Positions 34,029 to 43,114 of a DNA stretch of 64,000 nt are shown here, piece by piece; position 1 is the first letter of the stretch, and each line of letters starts with the position of its first letter. This stretch comes from Clostridium_B lapidicellarium. Its GTDB lineage: Bacteria > Bacillota > Clostridia > Clostridiales > Clostridiaceae. The translations under genes and the position numbers were made by a program. The notes under the pieces are model-generated. The model saw only the letters and a program-made list of their open reading frames with translations, was not told the origin of the DNA and ran no database searches. The stretch covers positions 1 to 64,000 of the forward strand of contig NZ_JBGFFE010000001.1 of assembly GCF_041224415.1 (NCBI RefSeq), given 5' to 3'.

Positions 34029-34814
34029 TTATAATACGTGTTTTTCTTTTAACCTGGAGATAAGACTAGATGCCATTTCATTAACGGATCCTTTCAGCAT
34101 TTCACCTTTTCCCTTTGGTGGTGGTGTAAAAGAACGAAACACCTGTGTAGGTGATGCATTCAATCCACATTCTTTCGGATCCAGGGATATATCCTCGTGG
34201 TTCCACACAGTAATTTCTTTTTTATAAGCATCAACAATTCTATAAATACTCATATATCTTGGCTCATTTAGTTCTTTCACTACTGTAAGAAGACAGGGAA
34301 CCTGAACTTCCACTACTTCATATCCATTTTCCAGCTGTCTCTGCACAACTAGTTTATTTCCATCAAATTTTATATTCTGTACATAAGTCACTACAGGCAG
34401 ACCAAGTCTCTCCGCCACCTGCGGCCCTACCTGGGCTGTATCGCCGTCTATTGCCTGTCTTCCTGCAAAAATGGCATCCACAGGTCCAAATTTTTTTATA
34501 CCTGCTGCAATAGTAGTGGATGTAGCACAAGTATCTGCTCCTCCAAAAGCACGATCACTGAGTAAATACGCTTCATCAGCTCCCATGGCAAGACATTCTC
34601 TCAGCATAACAGATGCCTGTGGAGGTCCCATGGTCATTACAGCAACCGTTGTACCCGGATTATCATCTTTTATAGTCAATGCAGCTTCAAGTGCATTGGC
34701 ATCGTCGGGATTTAAGATACTAGGTACTCCCTCTCTTATCAGCGTCCCTTTTACAGGATCAATCTTGACTTCATTTGTATCAGGTACCTGTTTTACACAT
34801 ACTAAAATCTTCAT
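34029..34814 (-). CDS. etfB: Electron-transfer flavoprotein beta subunit
   Basis: A 261-residue EtfB. It starts MKILVCVKQVPDTNEVKIDP and carries GRQAIDGDTAQVGPQVAERL (about 119-138), the NADH/FAD-binding signature of bifurcating Etf proteins. It is 19 bp downstream of the acyl-CoA dehydrogenase gene and 20 bp upstream of etfA. Together they form the flavin part of the enoyl-CoA reductase. Confidence 0.94.
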   Translation of the reverse strand: MKILVCVKQVPDTNEVKIDPVKGTLIREGVPSILNPDDANALEAALTIKDDNPGTTVAVMTMGPPQASVMLRECLAMGADEAYLLSDRAFGGADTCATSTTIAAGIKKFGPVDAIFAGRQAIDGDTAQVGPQVAERLGLPVVTYVQNIKFDGNKLVVQRQLENGYEVVEVQVPCLLTVVKELNEPRYMSIYRIVDAYKKEITVWNHEDISLDPKECGLNASPTQVFRSFTPPPKGKGEMLKGSVNEMASSLISRLKEKHVL

Positions 34815-34832
34815 AAATTACAACTCCCCTTC

Positions 34833-35972
34833 CTACTTCTTTAACAGCTTCCTGGAAATTACTATTTGCTGTACCTGAGATGTTCCTTCATAAATAGTAA
34901 ATACCCTGCAGTCTCTATATAAACGCTCCACCTTATAATCTTTTATGAATCCATACCCACCGTGAATCTGGACGGCTTTTGCACAGATTTCATTGCAGAT
35001 TTCCGATGCATAATACTTGGCCATGGAACATGCCATCGAGGCATCCTGGTTGGTATCCTTGAGATATGCAGCATCATAGACTAGTTCTTTAGCTGCTTTT
35101 AACTTTGTAGCCATGTCCGCAATCATAAAAGCAATGGCCTCGAAATCTCCAATTCTTCTTCCAAATTGCTTTCTCTCCTTCGCGTATTTAATGGATTCAT
35201 CAAGTGCTGCCTGGGCTATACCGATGGATTGAGATGCAACACCAATACGTCCCACATCAAGAGTTTTCATGGCATTTATAAACCCTTTGTTCAATTCTCC
35301 AAGAAGATTGCTCTTATGTACCCTGACATTATTTAAAATAATGTCGCTGGTTGCACACCCGATTACTCCCATTTTAGCCTCCGGCTTTCCACAGGACACA
35401 CCTTCCTGTTTCATATCGACAACAAAAGCAGAAATGCCTCTTGTACCCTTGCTCATGTCTGTTTTTGCATAGATCACTGCAAAATCAGCTAAAGGTGCCA
35501 TTGTAATAAAAGTTTTACGACCATTTAGAACATAATAATCTCCGTCTCTAACTGCTGTTGTAGACATTCCACCTGCATCGGATCCCGCTCCAGGTTCAGT
35601 CAATGCAAAGGCAATTTTTTTCTCTCCCGTTACCACCGGCTTCAGATATTTTTCTTTCTGCTCATCATTTCCCGACAGCAGCAGGGGACCTCCAGAAAGA
35701 GAATTTGGAGAGGAAACATATATGCTGGCAACCCCGCTTACTCTTGCAATTTCCTCCATTACAATCACATAGGCACGATTATCAGCTCCGGCACCTCCCA
35801 ATTCCCTTGGAACTTTTATTCCAAAGAAACCTGCCTTGGCCATTTTCTTTAAAATCTCTTCAGGGAATTTTCCCGTAGCTTCAACTTCATCCAAAATATC
35901 AGATGTAAGTTCTTTTTCAGCAAAACCTCTTGCCAGTTTTCTAATCAGTTGATGCTGTTCTGTTAAAATCAT
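34833..35972 (-). CDS. Acyl-CoA dehydrogenase acting as enoyl-CoA reductase (AcdB/CarC-like)
   Basis: A 379-residue FAD-dependent acyl-CoA dehydrogenase with FALTEPGAGSDAGGMSTTA, NGRKTFITMA, KERKQFGRRIG, and the catalytic glutamate in FTIYEGTSQVQQ (near residue 366). In fermenters this enzyme works backwards, reducing 2-enoyl-CoA with electrons from Etf. The start (AAGGAGG, ATG 35972) overlaps the ligase gene by 32 bases. Partner genes etfB and etfA follow directly. Confidence 0.93.
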   Translation of the reverse strand: MILTEQHQLIRKLARGFAEKELTSDILDEVEATGKFPEEILKKMAKAGFFGIKVPRELGGAGADNRAYVIVMEEIARVSGVASIYVSSPNSLSGGPLLLSGNDEQKEKYLKPVVTGEKKIAFALTEPGAGSDAGGMSTTAVRDGDYYVLNGRKTFITMAPLADFAVIYAKTDMSKGTRGISAFVVDMKQEGVSCGKPEAKMGVIGCATSDIILNNVRVHKSNLLGELNKGFINAMKTLDVGRIGVASQSIGIAQAALDESIKYAKERKQFGRRIGDFEAIAFMIADMATKLKAAKELVYDAAYLKDTNQDASMACSMAKYYASEICNEICAKAVQIHGGYGFIKDYKVERLYRDCRVFTIYEGTSQVQQIVISRKLLKK

Positions 35973-37557
35973 AATCTTCCTCCTTACTTACCTTCCATTG
36001 AACTTCTTTTTTTAACTGTTTTACATTCACTTTCCCATTGAGATTCATTGGGAATTTTTTAAAAATATAAATATATTTTGGAACCTTATAATCAGCAATA
36101 TGTTTTTTTAAATATCTCACAAGACCATCTACATCCAGTTTTCCATTCTCTGCAACAATACAGGCTGCTATTTCCTCCTGCACAACAGGTACGGGTATTC
36201 CAAACACCTTTACCTGAAGGACACCGGGATATCTCAAAATTGCCTCCTCTATTTCCACTGGCGATATATTTTCTCCAGATCTTATTATAATATCTTTTTT
36301 TCTACCAGTAATATAAAGATTTTCACAGTTGTCAACATAGCCGATATCTCCCGTATAGAGCCATCCATCTTTAACCTTTTCGCAATTTTGCCTTGTGCAT
36401 TTATAATATCCTTTCATTACATTGAAGCCCTTAACCAGGATTTCCCCGGACTCATAAGGCCCCAAATCATGCCCATCCTTTGTACTGACAATTTTTATTT
36501 TCACATTGGGGATCACTTTTCCCACGGAAATGCATTTAATATTCATTGAATCATCATAGCCATTGAAAGTAACACAGGGAGACGTTTCCGTCTGTCCGTA
36601 GGACTGCTGTAATTTTTTAAATTTTAGCTCTTTACATATCTTTAAATAATCTTCCTTAAATACCTTTGATCCGGCTATAATTCCCGACTTCAAAGAGGAC
36701 AGATCGTATTTCCTCCTCTCGGGATTGCTCAGCAGGGCCAGAAATATTGTAGGCACGCCATTTAAAATAGTAATTTTATACTTGTGGATACATTTTAAAA
36801 TACAGGAGGTATGAAGCTCCGGAAGCAAATAAATGCAAAACCCCACTCTCAAGCTGGCAAGAAAACCAGTACTCAACCCGAAGCAGTGGAATAAGGGAAC
36901 TGACATGCACATTCTATCACCCGTTTCCCATTTCATCTGTTCCACCGCTTCCCTTGAAATATTCACAAGCTGGTAGTGGGTGAGCATAACACCTTTTGGA
37001 AAAGATGTAGTGCCGGATGTAAACACAATACTGGCAATATGCTGTGGAGTAACTTTATTTTCCGCTTTTTTCAGATTTTCCATATCGGAAGGATTTAAAT
37101 TTTTCAAGATCTGAGCTCTGCCTTCCCTGTAATGCTCATTTTTGCCCATATACATATACTCTTTTACTTTCCCTATATTTCTATCATTCAAATGGTCTAT
37201 AATATTTTTACTATTGCTGCAGCAATCACCATAGCAAACATACTCCACGTCTGAATATTCAAAAGTTTTAGCTAATTCTTCCTCTTTATATCTCGGGTTG
37301 ATCAACACGGATACAGCTCCAATTTTAGCCAGCGCCACATAGGTAATTATCCAGTTGGGAGTGTTGCCGCCCCAGATAGCAACATGAGTATCATATTTAA
37401 TCCCGCACTTCAGTAATTTAACCGCAAATACGTCGGAAAGTTCGTCCAAATCTCTCCATGTATAAAAAGCATCCCTGTATTCAAATGCATTTTCATCTGC
37501 CATAGTTTTAAGTCTCTGTAACAAAACTTGCCCTATTGTTATATTTTCCAATCTCAT
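35941..37557 (-). CDS. Acyl-CoA synthetase priming the 2-hydroxyacid cycle (FldL/CarB-like)
   Basis: A 538-residue AMP-forming ligase: TSGTTSFPKGVMLTHYQ, SYGQTETSP, LYTGDIGYVDNCENLYITGRKKDIIIRSGENISP and a terminal catalytic lysine in NLNGKVNVKQL. It sits between the dehydratase subunits and the acyl-CoA dehydrogenase. In Fld or Car systems such a ligase makes the first acyl-CoA with ATP, after which the CoA-transferase recycles CoA. The acid is unknown, though position argues for the pathway acid. Confidence 0.87.
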   Translation of the reverse strand: MRLENITIGQVLLQRLKTMADENAFEYRDAFYTWRDLDELSDVFAVKLLKCGIKYDTHVAIWGGNTPNWIITYVALAKIGAVSVLINPRYKEEELAKTFEYSDVEYVCYGDCCSNSKNIIDHLNDRNIGKVKEYMYMGKNEHYREGRAQILKNLNPSDMENLKKAENKVTPQHIASIVFTSGTTSFPKGVMLTHYQLVNISREAVEQMKWETGDRMCMSVPLFHCFGLSTGFLASLRVGFCIYLLPELHTSCILKCIHKYKITILNGVPTIFLALLSNPERRKYDLSSLKSGIIAGSKVFKEDYLKICKELKFKKLQQSYGQTETSPCVTFNGYDDSMNIKCISVGKVIPNVKIKIVSTKDGHDLGPYESGEILVKGFNVMKGYYKCTRQNCEKVKDGWLYTGDIGYVDNCENLYITGRKKDIIIRSGENISPVEIEEAILRYPGVLQVKVFGIPVPVVQEEIAACIVAENGKLDVDGLVRYLKKHIADYKVPKYIYIFKKFPMNLNGKVNVKQLKKEVQWKVSKEEDYDFNRTASTD

Positions 37558-37600
37558 ATATCAGATCTTCCTTTTCTAATTAAGGTAAATAATCTAAAAC

Positions 37601-38731
37601 TTAACTAAGCATTTCTTTAAAAGTTTGAATTGCTGTTTTAGCTTGTTCATAATTAGCCATCTGCCTGTCAACTTCAATTACTGTACTTGGAATATCTGCC
37701 GAATCAAGGGCCTTTCTTACAAATACACAATCAAATTCCTCAGGGTCACAGAACTTGGTCATGAAAATAATTACCCCGTTTGCACCTGTATTCTTTGCCA
37801 AATTCACAATATAGTCAGCCCTTTTCTTGTCTGCATCATACAGTACGGAACAATTGCCCATATCGGAAAATTTTGCACTAAGTGCATCCAGAGACGACTT
37901 TTCAGATTTTGTGTCCGTATCTACTCTATACTGACGTGATTCATCTGCAATATCATCTCCCACAACCTGCATATTATTGTCATCCAGAATATTCAACAGG
38001 TTTCTACTGTCAGCCAAAATTCCAGATGTGACAATTTTTATCTTTTTATCTTTTCCTTTGCTGCTTTCTCTCAGAGCCCGTACAAATTTATTTACCAATT
38101 CAGTATGTTCTTCTTTTTTCATAAAATATGCACTCTTGAATATGTCGCTTCTCTGTGAAGCATTTATTTGTGGATACTCAACCAGCAGATCACTTAATTT
38201 CCTCATTGCAGCATTGTGTGTATTATATACTCTGATGGAATTCCAAAGTGATTCCTCGGAGAAAGATGCACCAGTTGCTTTTTCAAGATCTTTTATAACT
38301 CTCTCATATCCAGCCCTGGTAAATTTCTTCCCCGCTTCACTGGCTCTGTTCTGTGGATAAGTCATTGGTATAAAGGGAATATCCTTCACTGCATATTTCC
38401 AGTTTTGTCCAAGACATTTCAGTGAGTCACATAGGGAAGGTATTAGAATAGCTGATACTCCTTTATACTTGCCGGTAATTCCGAGTTCCAAAATAGATTG
38501 CATTATACTGCATATAAATGCAGGAAAATACTTTTTGGCTTCCTTTATCTCAATATCTGCACCCCAGGCTCCCATCGGAACAATTCCCATAGAATGTACA
38601 ATTTCCTCAGGTGTATACACAGGTGCACAGAGAACCACTTTTTTACCTTCACTAAGATAAGACTGAAGCTGCTTATCCGGGTTTTCAGCAATATCATGAA
38701 ATTCCGCTAACAATTTATTTAATACATCCAT
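37601..38731 (-). CDS. (R)-2-hydroxyacyl-CoA dehydratase, beta subunit (HadC/FldC-like)
   Basis: A 376-residue protein of the HgdB/FldC family. CAPVYTPEEIVHSMGIVPMGAWG near residue 35-57, IPSLCDSLKCLGQNWKY and VIFMTKFCDPEEFDCVF supply the cysteines that coordinate the [4Fe-4S] cluster of this subunit. With the alpha subunit encoded one base upstream it removes water from (R)-2-hydroxyacyl-CoA through a ketyl radical. The two genes are tightly coupled. Confidence 0.92.
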   Translation of the reverse strand: MDVLNKLLAEFHDIAENPDKQLQSYLSEGKKVVLCAPVYTPEEIVHSMGIVPMGAWGADIEIKEAKKYFPAFICSIMQSILELGITGKYKGVSAILIPSLCDSLKCLGQNWKYAVKDIPFIPMTYPQNRASEAGKKFTRAGYERVIKDLEKATGASFSEESLWNSIRVYNTHNAAMRKLSDLLVEYPQINASQRSDIFKSAYFMKKEEHTELVNKFVRALRESSKGKDKKIKIVTSGILADSRNLLNILDDNNMQVVGDDIADESRQYRVDTDTKSEKSSLDALSAKFSDMGNCSVLYDADKKRADYIVNLAKNTGANGVIIFMTKFCDPEEFDCVFVRKALDSADIPSTVIEVDRQMANYEQAKTAIQTFKEMLS

Positions 38732-38732
38732 T

Positions 38733-39971
38733 TTATTTATCCCCCTTATTTGCTTCCATAATTTCAGTTAATCCCTGCACACGGGTTTCATACTGGGCTT
38801 CCGAGAAATTACGTGGATCAGCTTGATCTCCATCAAAGGATGCAACAGGTATATCACATTCTTTCCCAATCTGTCGGCTCATTTCATACATGAATCCGCT
38901 CCAGAGCTTGCAAGATCTATTGGTATGTACTAGCAAACCTTCTGCTCCAGTTTTTTTGGCCAGGGCAACTCTCTTATCACGGGCAAGTTCCAAATTTATA
39001 GCATTGGGAACTCTGCAATAAGCTTTTACAAGACCGTCAAAATCATCATATAAGAACCCAAAGGCATCTGCATAAATTGTTGCTACCATATTTATTCCCC
39101 TGGATTTAAGACCTCTTGACGTAACACGAAGATAAGGCCAGCACGCAATTCCCTCAAACATAATTCTATATTTCTCGTCTGCATGGAAAGTGCTTGTACC
39201 TTCTTTAACAGCCTTTTTATATTCCTTGACTAAAGTTTCAAAAGCCTCCGCAGCTTCTACCGTTCCCCTAGCACATACCGCTACTGCCATATGATTCAGC
39301 AAATCGAAACCGTTTAACGGAGAAGGTTGATACTTAGTGTAGCTGGTAGCTTCGAGCCATGCTCTTGAAGTACGATTTGAAACTTTCATAACTTCCTTGA
39401 ATTTATCGTCGTCCCATTTCTTTCCCGTTATTTTTTCCAGCTGTTTAATTGCATCTATAAACTGACTTTTAATATAGGCAACCTGGGCATCAGATACTTC
39501 ATAATCAGGATTAAACGGTATATCTATTAAAATAAGCGGTATATTCAGTTTTTTGGCAATGCTTTCATACCATTTGATCATGCAGTTGCAAATATTGTTA
39601 CAACATAGTAGAAAATCCGGCTGCGGCATATTCTGTTCTTTGACATCCTTCAATTTTGTATATGCAAGACTTATCCTTGCATAGGCACAAATATCGTTGG
39701 AATAGCCTTCGCTCTCTGCTTCGGAACATAATCTTTCACCTGCTCCCCTGGCTGCAATCGCCGCTGCCTGATTTTCCGGATAACAGACTTTAATTCCCAT
39801 TGTTTGAAAAATTTCCTGTGGAAAATTGCTTGCACACCATCCAATTTTTTCTCCCCTGTCTTTTGCTTCCTGAACTCCCTTATAATGGTTTACAACAATT
39901 TGATTCAGCTTATATGCAGCTGAATTAGGATCCAAAACCCTTCTCTTCTTCTTTTTCTTTTCTTCAGCCAT
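38733..39971 (-). CDS. (R)-2-hydroxyacyl-CoA dehydratase, alpha subunit (HadB/FldB-like)
   Basis: A 412-residue HgdA/FldB-family protein. A lysine-rich start (AEEKKKKKRR) is followed by GWCASNFPQEIFQTMGIKVCYPE, FLLCCNNICNCMIKWYE and LLVHTNRSCKLWSGFMYEM, with conserved cysteines for the [4Fe-4S] cluster. It forms the heterodimer with the next gene product and is switched on by single-electron transfer from the activator encoded just upstream. Confidence 0.92.
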   Translation of the reverse strand: MAEEKKKKKRRVLDPNSAAYKLNQIVVNHYKGVQEAKDRGEKIGWCASNFPQEIFQTMGIKVCYPENQAAAIAARGAGERLCSEAESEGYSNDICAYARISLAYTKLKDVKEQNMPQPDFLLCCNNICNCMIKWYESIAKKLNIPLILIDIPFNPDYEVSDAQVAYIKSQFIDAIKQLEKITGKKWDDDKFKEVMKVSNRTSRAWLEATSYTKYQPSPLNGFDLLNHMAVAVCARGTVEAAEAFETLVKEYKKAVKEGTSTFHADEKYRIMFEGIACWPYLRVTSRGLKSRGINMVATIYADAFGFLYDDFDGLVKAYCRVPNAINLELARDKRVALAKKTGAEGLLVHTNRSCKLWSGFMYEMSRQIGKECDIPVASFDGDQADPRNFSEAQYETRVQGLTEIMEANKGDK

Positions 39972-39990
39972 TTCTAACTCCTCCTTCTTT

Positions 39991-40764
39991 TTAATTCACT
40001 TTATTATAAGCAGCCAATGCTGCACCAAGCGCACCCATCAATTGAGCAGAAGGTGAATAAAAAATTTCTACACCTAATTCCTTTGACATGGCATTTCTGA
40101 CCCCGCCGTTACGGGCTACACCGCCGCTCATACAAACCTTTTCTCTTATCCCAATACGCTTTGCAAGAGAAGCGACTCTACTTGCTACGGAGCTGCAGAT
40201 TCCAGCAACAAGATCATTCAATTCAACTCCAGCTGCCAGTTGAGATATAACCTCTGATTCTGCAAACACGGTACAAGTACTGGAAATTTTAACCGGATGT
40301 TTTGCCGCTGCCGCCTTGACTTCCAAATCACCAATATCCAGCTGCAAAATCCTAGCCATAACATCCAAAAACCTTCCCGTTCCCGCTGCACATTTATCAT
40401 TCATCAGGAAATTTACCATTCTACCTTTTTCATTCAAGCTAAGAACTTTTGCATCTTGTCCACCAATATCAATAATTGTCCTTGCATCAGGAAATACATG
40501 CTGAACTCCCAATGCATGACAGGTTAACTCACTTATCTCTGCATCAGCATAAGTATAGGTAGATCTTCCATATCCTGTAACTACAACATAGTTCAAATCA
40601 TCTTGTTTCAATCCGGACTTTTCTAATACTTCTTTTCTTGACTTATCAGGTCCATTTGTACCCGTTCCTGCAGTTACAATAGAAGAAGCAATTACTTTTT
40701 TCCCATCTTCCAAGATGACACATTTCGATGTCGTTGATCCTATATCAACTCCCAATGTATACAT
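39991..40764 (-). CDS. 2-hydroxyacyl-CoA dehydratase activator ATPase (HadI/FldI-like)
   Basis: A 257-residue ASKHA-fold ATPase. It opens YTLGVDIGSTTSKCVILEDG, has the cluster cysteine in NDKCAAGTGRF (about 126-136) and the second in KVCMSGGVARNGGV. The homodimer holds one bridging [4Fe-4S] cluster and, on ATP hydrolysis, injects one high-energy electron into the dehydratase. It is the first gene of the ten-gene operon, behind AGGGAGGA. Confidence 0.95.
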   Translation of the reverse strand: MYTLGVDIGSTTSKCVILEDGKKVIASSIVTAGTGTNGPDKSRKEVLEKSGLKQDDLNYVVVTGYGRSTYTYADAEISELTCHALGVQHVFPDARTIIDIGGQDAKVLSLNEKGRMVNFLMNDKCAAGTGRFLDVMARILQLDIGDLEVKAAAAKHPVKISSTCTVFAESEVISQLAAGVELNDLVAGICSSVASRVASLAKRIGIREKVCMSGGVARNGGVRNAMSKELGVEIFYSPSAQLMGALGAALAAYNKVN

Positions 40765-40851
40765 ATCTGAGGATTCCTCCCTTATCTTTAAAGCAGACTC
40801 TACAAATCAATTATTATCCCTTTAAATCTTGGTGTCTAGTTTTCTTGTATC

Positions 40852-40863
40852 CTTGTTAACAAG
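40852..40863 (-). promoter_or_regulatory. Palindromic operator candidate for the GntR-type regulator
   Basis: CTTGTTAACAAG is a perfect 12-nt palindrome placed just downstream of the predicted transcription start (about 40868) of the 2-hydroxyacid operon. A FCD-type GntR repressor is encoded immediately upstream. The remainder of the 347-bp gap 40765-41111 holds the promoter and the terminator listed separately. Confidence 0.45.
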
Positions 40864-40874
40864 TTCACAATTAC

Positions 40875-40903
40875 ATAGTATCACACTCTTTTTTATTTGT
40901 AAA
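40875..40903 (-). promoter_or_regulatory. Predicted promoter of the 2-hydroxyacid operon
   Basis: On the minus strand TTTACA (40898-40903) and TACTAT (40875-40880) are separated by 17 bp, consistent with a housekeeping sigma-A promoter. Confidence 0.45.
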
Positions 40904-41009
40904 TAAATTTGCAGAAATTTATGTAATTAATTTATAAGACCAGAACAGCTGTTTAACATATATCCATACTGCCTTTCCCAAAATTAAAAATTTAAAATTA
41001 TTGCAAAAA

Positions 41010-41066
41010 ATAAAAAACCATTCAGGGAATTGATTAATTTAAATCAATATCAATTTCCTGAATGGT
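41010..41066 (-). terminator. Terminator of the GntR-type regulator gene
   Basis: AACCATTCAGG pairs with CCTGAATGGTT, extended by AATTGAT/ATCAATT. The minus strand continues TTTTTTATTTTTTGC. It isolates the regulator from the operon. Confidence 0.85.
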
Positions 41067-41111
41067 TCAGAGTACAAATTTTCCATAATTGCAGCACAGC
41101 ATGTACAATTT

Positions 41112-41813
41112 TTATTTTGTAAAATACTGTGGATATTCTTTTTTTGCCCTTGCCACCATATTTGAATCGGTTGTCAAATGTTTTTCTATGGCTTTTTGAG
41201 CCTTGTTCAAATCTTTTTCTTTAATTGCATCTGCTATAACTTCATGTTCATCTATTACCTCAGGTATTTTATTGACAAAAGCCACATCAAAATTACGCCA
41301 TCTCATGACATGAAGCATTGGATCCTCTAAAATCTTTACCAATCTATAGCGTTTTACACTGTCAATTATAATCTTGTGGAATTCAGTATCTAAATCCTGA
41401 AATTTTTTATTATATACTTTCATATTTCGACAATTATTCTGCAATTTCAAATTCTTTTCCAGCTTGCTCACCAATGAAAGTCTCTTGTCATCTTCAAGTC
41501 TTGTAAGCATTTCATACAAAACCTCTTTTTCCACTGCAGATCTAAGTACCATGAGATCTTCTATATAACCTATATCGATCAAACTCACATAGGTTCCCCT
41601 CTGCGGATAGACAGTCAATAACTTCAACTGGTTCAATCTTGTAAATACGTTACGTATTATAAAACGTGAAACGTCATATTCCTTACACATTTGATTTTCA
41701 CTGATTTTTTCCCCTGGTTTCAAATCAAAATTTAAAATCCTGTTTTGGATACTGTGATAAACCTGTTTTGAGCTAGTTGGTTGAACGTTGTTTGACATAT
41801 AATTATAATTCAT
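41112..41813 (-). CDS. GntR/FCD-family transcriptional regulator
   Basis: A 233-residue regulator. A winged helix-turn-helix (about 14-85: VYHSIQNRILNFDLKPGEKISENQMCKEYDVS) is followed by an alpha-helical FCD ligand domain with EFHKII and the metal-binding histidines near DEHEVIADAI and IEKHL. FCD domains often bind small carboxylates. It precedes the 2-hydroxyacid operon in the same direction but is closed by its own terminator, so it likely controls that operon in response to the acid substrate. ATG 41813 follows AGAGGAG. Confidence 0.88.
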   Translation of the reverse strand: MNYNYMSNNVQPTSSKQVYHSIQNRILNFDLKPGEKISENQMCKEYDVSRFIIRNVFTRLNQLKLLTVYPQRGTYVSLIDIGYIEDLMVLRSAVEKEVLYEMLTRLEDDKRLSLVSKLEKNLKLQNNCRNMKVYNKKFQDLDTEFHKIIIDSVKRYRLVKILEDPMLHVMRWRNFDVAFVNKIPEVIDEHEVIADAIKEKDLNKAQKAIEKHLTTDSNMVARAKKEYPQYFTK

Positions 41814-42110
41814 CTGAATCTCCTCTTAAAAATTTTTTATCATAAAGTAAAAGACATTGATATTTCGTCTTTTCAAGTTTTTGTTTTCTCATAGAGCTTA
41901 TCATAAATTTCCTTTTCAAGCATCTATTAGTTTTTAATAGTTTGAGCCATACGGACTTTAACATTATATTATGCTCTATTTTATATGAAAATCTATAAGG
42001 TTTACATACTTTTTATCACTACTTTCAATTTTATCATAAATAGCATAAATTTGTAAGAACAAATGAATAAATAATCATATTAGAAATTTATGTTATACAA
42101 ATTTTCAAAA
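41814..42110 (-). other. Non-coding gap upstream of the GntR-type gene
   Basis: No credible ORF. AT-rich, with a possible -10 (TATAAT on the minus strand, 41964-41969) lacking a good -35, and a short AAAGAC/GTCTTT hairpin near 41850. No recognisable riboswitch. Confidence 0.4.
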
Positions 42111-42419
42111 TTATTTTTTATTATAAATCTGTATATATGTATTGTCATGTAATATTATCAACAGATCCTGCAATCCCCCGCAGACATCCTTAGTACAGCT
42201 TTTTATGGAAGACAGCTTTATCTCAAATTTATTATTTCCCTGTTTTAAACTTATTATAATACTTTCACCATTTTTATAAAATATAGGTTCATCATAGGAT
42301 AACAGCCTGTCTGACTTGCCTTCTTCTTCTATACTTATACCTATACTCTCATTTTCAAAGCACCGTAAATATTCTTCCAGCTTTTTAATTACATCTTCAT
42401 TTTCCAAAAAATTTGCCAT
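42111..42419 (-). CDS. Uncharacterised 102-residue protein
   Basis: A small soluble acidic protein that I do not recognise. It has a good ribosome binding site (AAAAGGGAGAG before ATG 42419), an N-terminal helix (ENEDVIKKLEEYLRCFENES) and alternating hydrophobic strands, with two cysteines in SCTKDVCGG. No membrane segment. It lies alone in the same direction as the nitroreductase gene upstream, 76 bp away, and may be co-transcribed with it. Confidence 0.65.
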   Translation of the reverse strand: MANFLENEDVIKKLEEYLRCFENESIGISIEEEGKSDRLLSYDEPIFYKNGESIIISLKQGNNKFEIKLSSIKSCTKDVCGGLQDLLIILHDNTYIQIYNKK

Positions 42420-42495
42420 TTACTCTCCCTTTTCTCCACAATTTATAGTAAAACAGAGATTGAAATTTCTGCATTTCAACCTCTGCAGCACATCA

Positions 42496-43002
42496 TTACT
42501 GCCATTTATTCCAGTGCACCCTTTCAGGGTTATATCTGTCACCTGCATTTTTCTTTTCCCCGGGATAGCCCAGGGATATTACACAAAAAGGTATTATCTG
42601 TTCAGGAAGCTTTAAAAGCTTTCCGATACCTTCAAATCTTTCCTCTATCGGATATACTCCAAGCCATACTGCACCTAACCCCAGAGCTTGTGCCATAACA
42701 AGCATGTTTTCTGCAGCAGCAGAACAATCCTGTATCCAAAAATCTTCATCAACTTTTTTCAACCTCATATCACCACATACGACAATCGCATGGCTGGCCT
42801 CCTTGAGCATTTGTGAATAAGGATGTATTTTAGTGATTTCATTTAATGTATCTTTATCATCTATAACAATAAATTGCCATGGCTGTTCATCAACTGCTGA
42901 AGGTGCAGACATTCCCGCTTTCAAAATTTTTTCTATTATCTCTTTTGAAATCATTTTATCTGTATACTTTCGTATGCTTTTTCTTTCCAAAATAGCATTC
43001 AT
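42496..43002 (-). CDS. Nitroreductase-family protein
   Basis: A 168-residue FMN-binding protein of the nitroreductase family. Visible signs are the N-terminal RKSIRKYTDKMISKE, the FMN phosphate region APSAVDEQPWQFIVID, QDCSAAAENMLVMAQALGLGAVWLG and C-terminal PFCVISLGYPGEKKN. Such small single-domain members reduce nitro compounds, quinones or flavins with NAD(P)H. The physiological substrate is unknown. Start ATG 43002 follows AGGGAGGT. Confidence 0.9.
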   Translation of the reverse strand: MNAILERKSIRKYTDKMISKEIIEKILKAGMSAPSAVDEQPWQFIVIDDKDTLNEITKIHPYSQMLKEASHAIVVCGDMRLKKVDEDFWIQDCSAAAENMLVMAQALGLGAVWLGVYPIEERFEGIGKLLKLPEQIIPFCVISLGYPGEKKNAGDRYNPERVHWNKWQ

Positions 43003-43114
43003 TGAACTACATACCTCCCTGATATAATGGACATACTTAATTTATGTTCTGAAATATTTTAACATTTTTTTTGGCCCGAGGTCAAACAATATAAATACAA
43101 AAATATCAAGGGCA

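Noticed and set aside
41081..41095. TTCCATAATTGCAGC, a 13/15 match to the sigma-54 upstream site
   Set aside because: No -24/-12 promoter with proper spacing follows, and a strong terminator lies in between. Probably chance similarity in AT-rich DNA.
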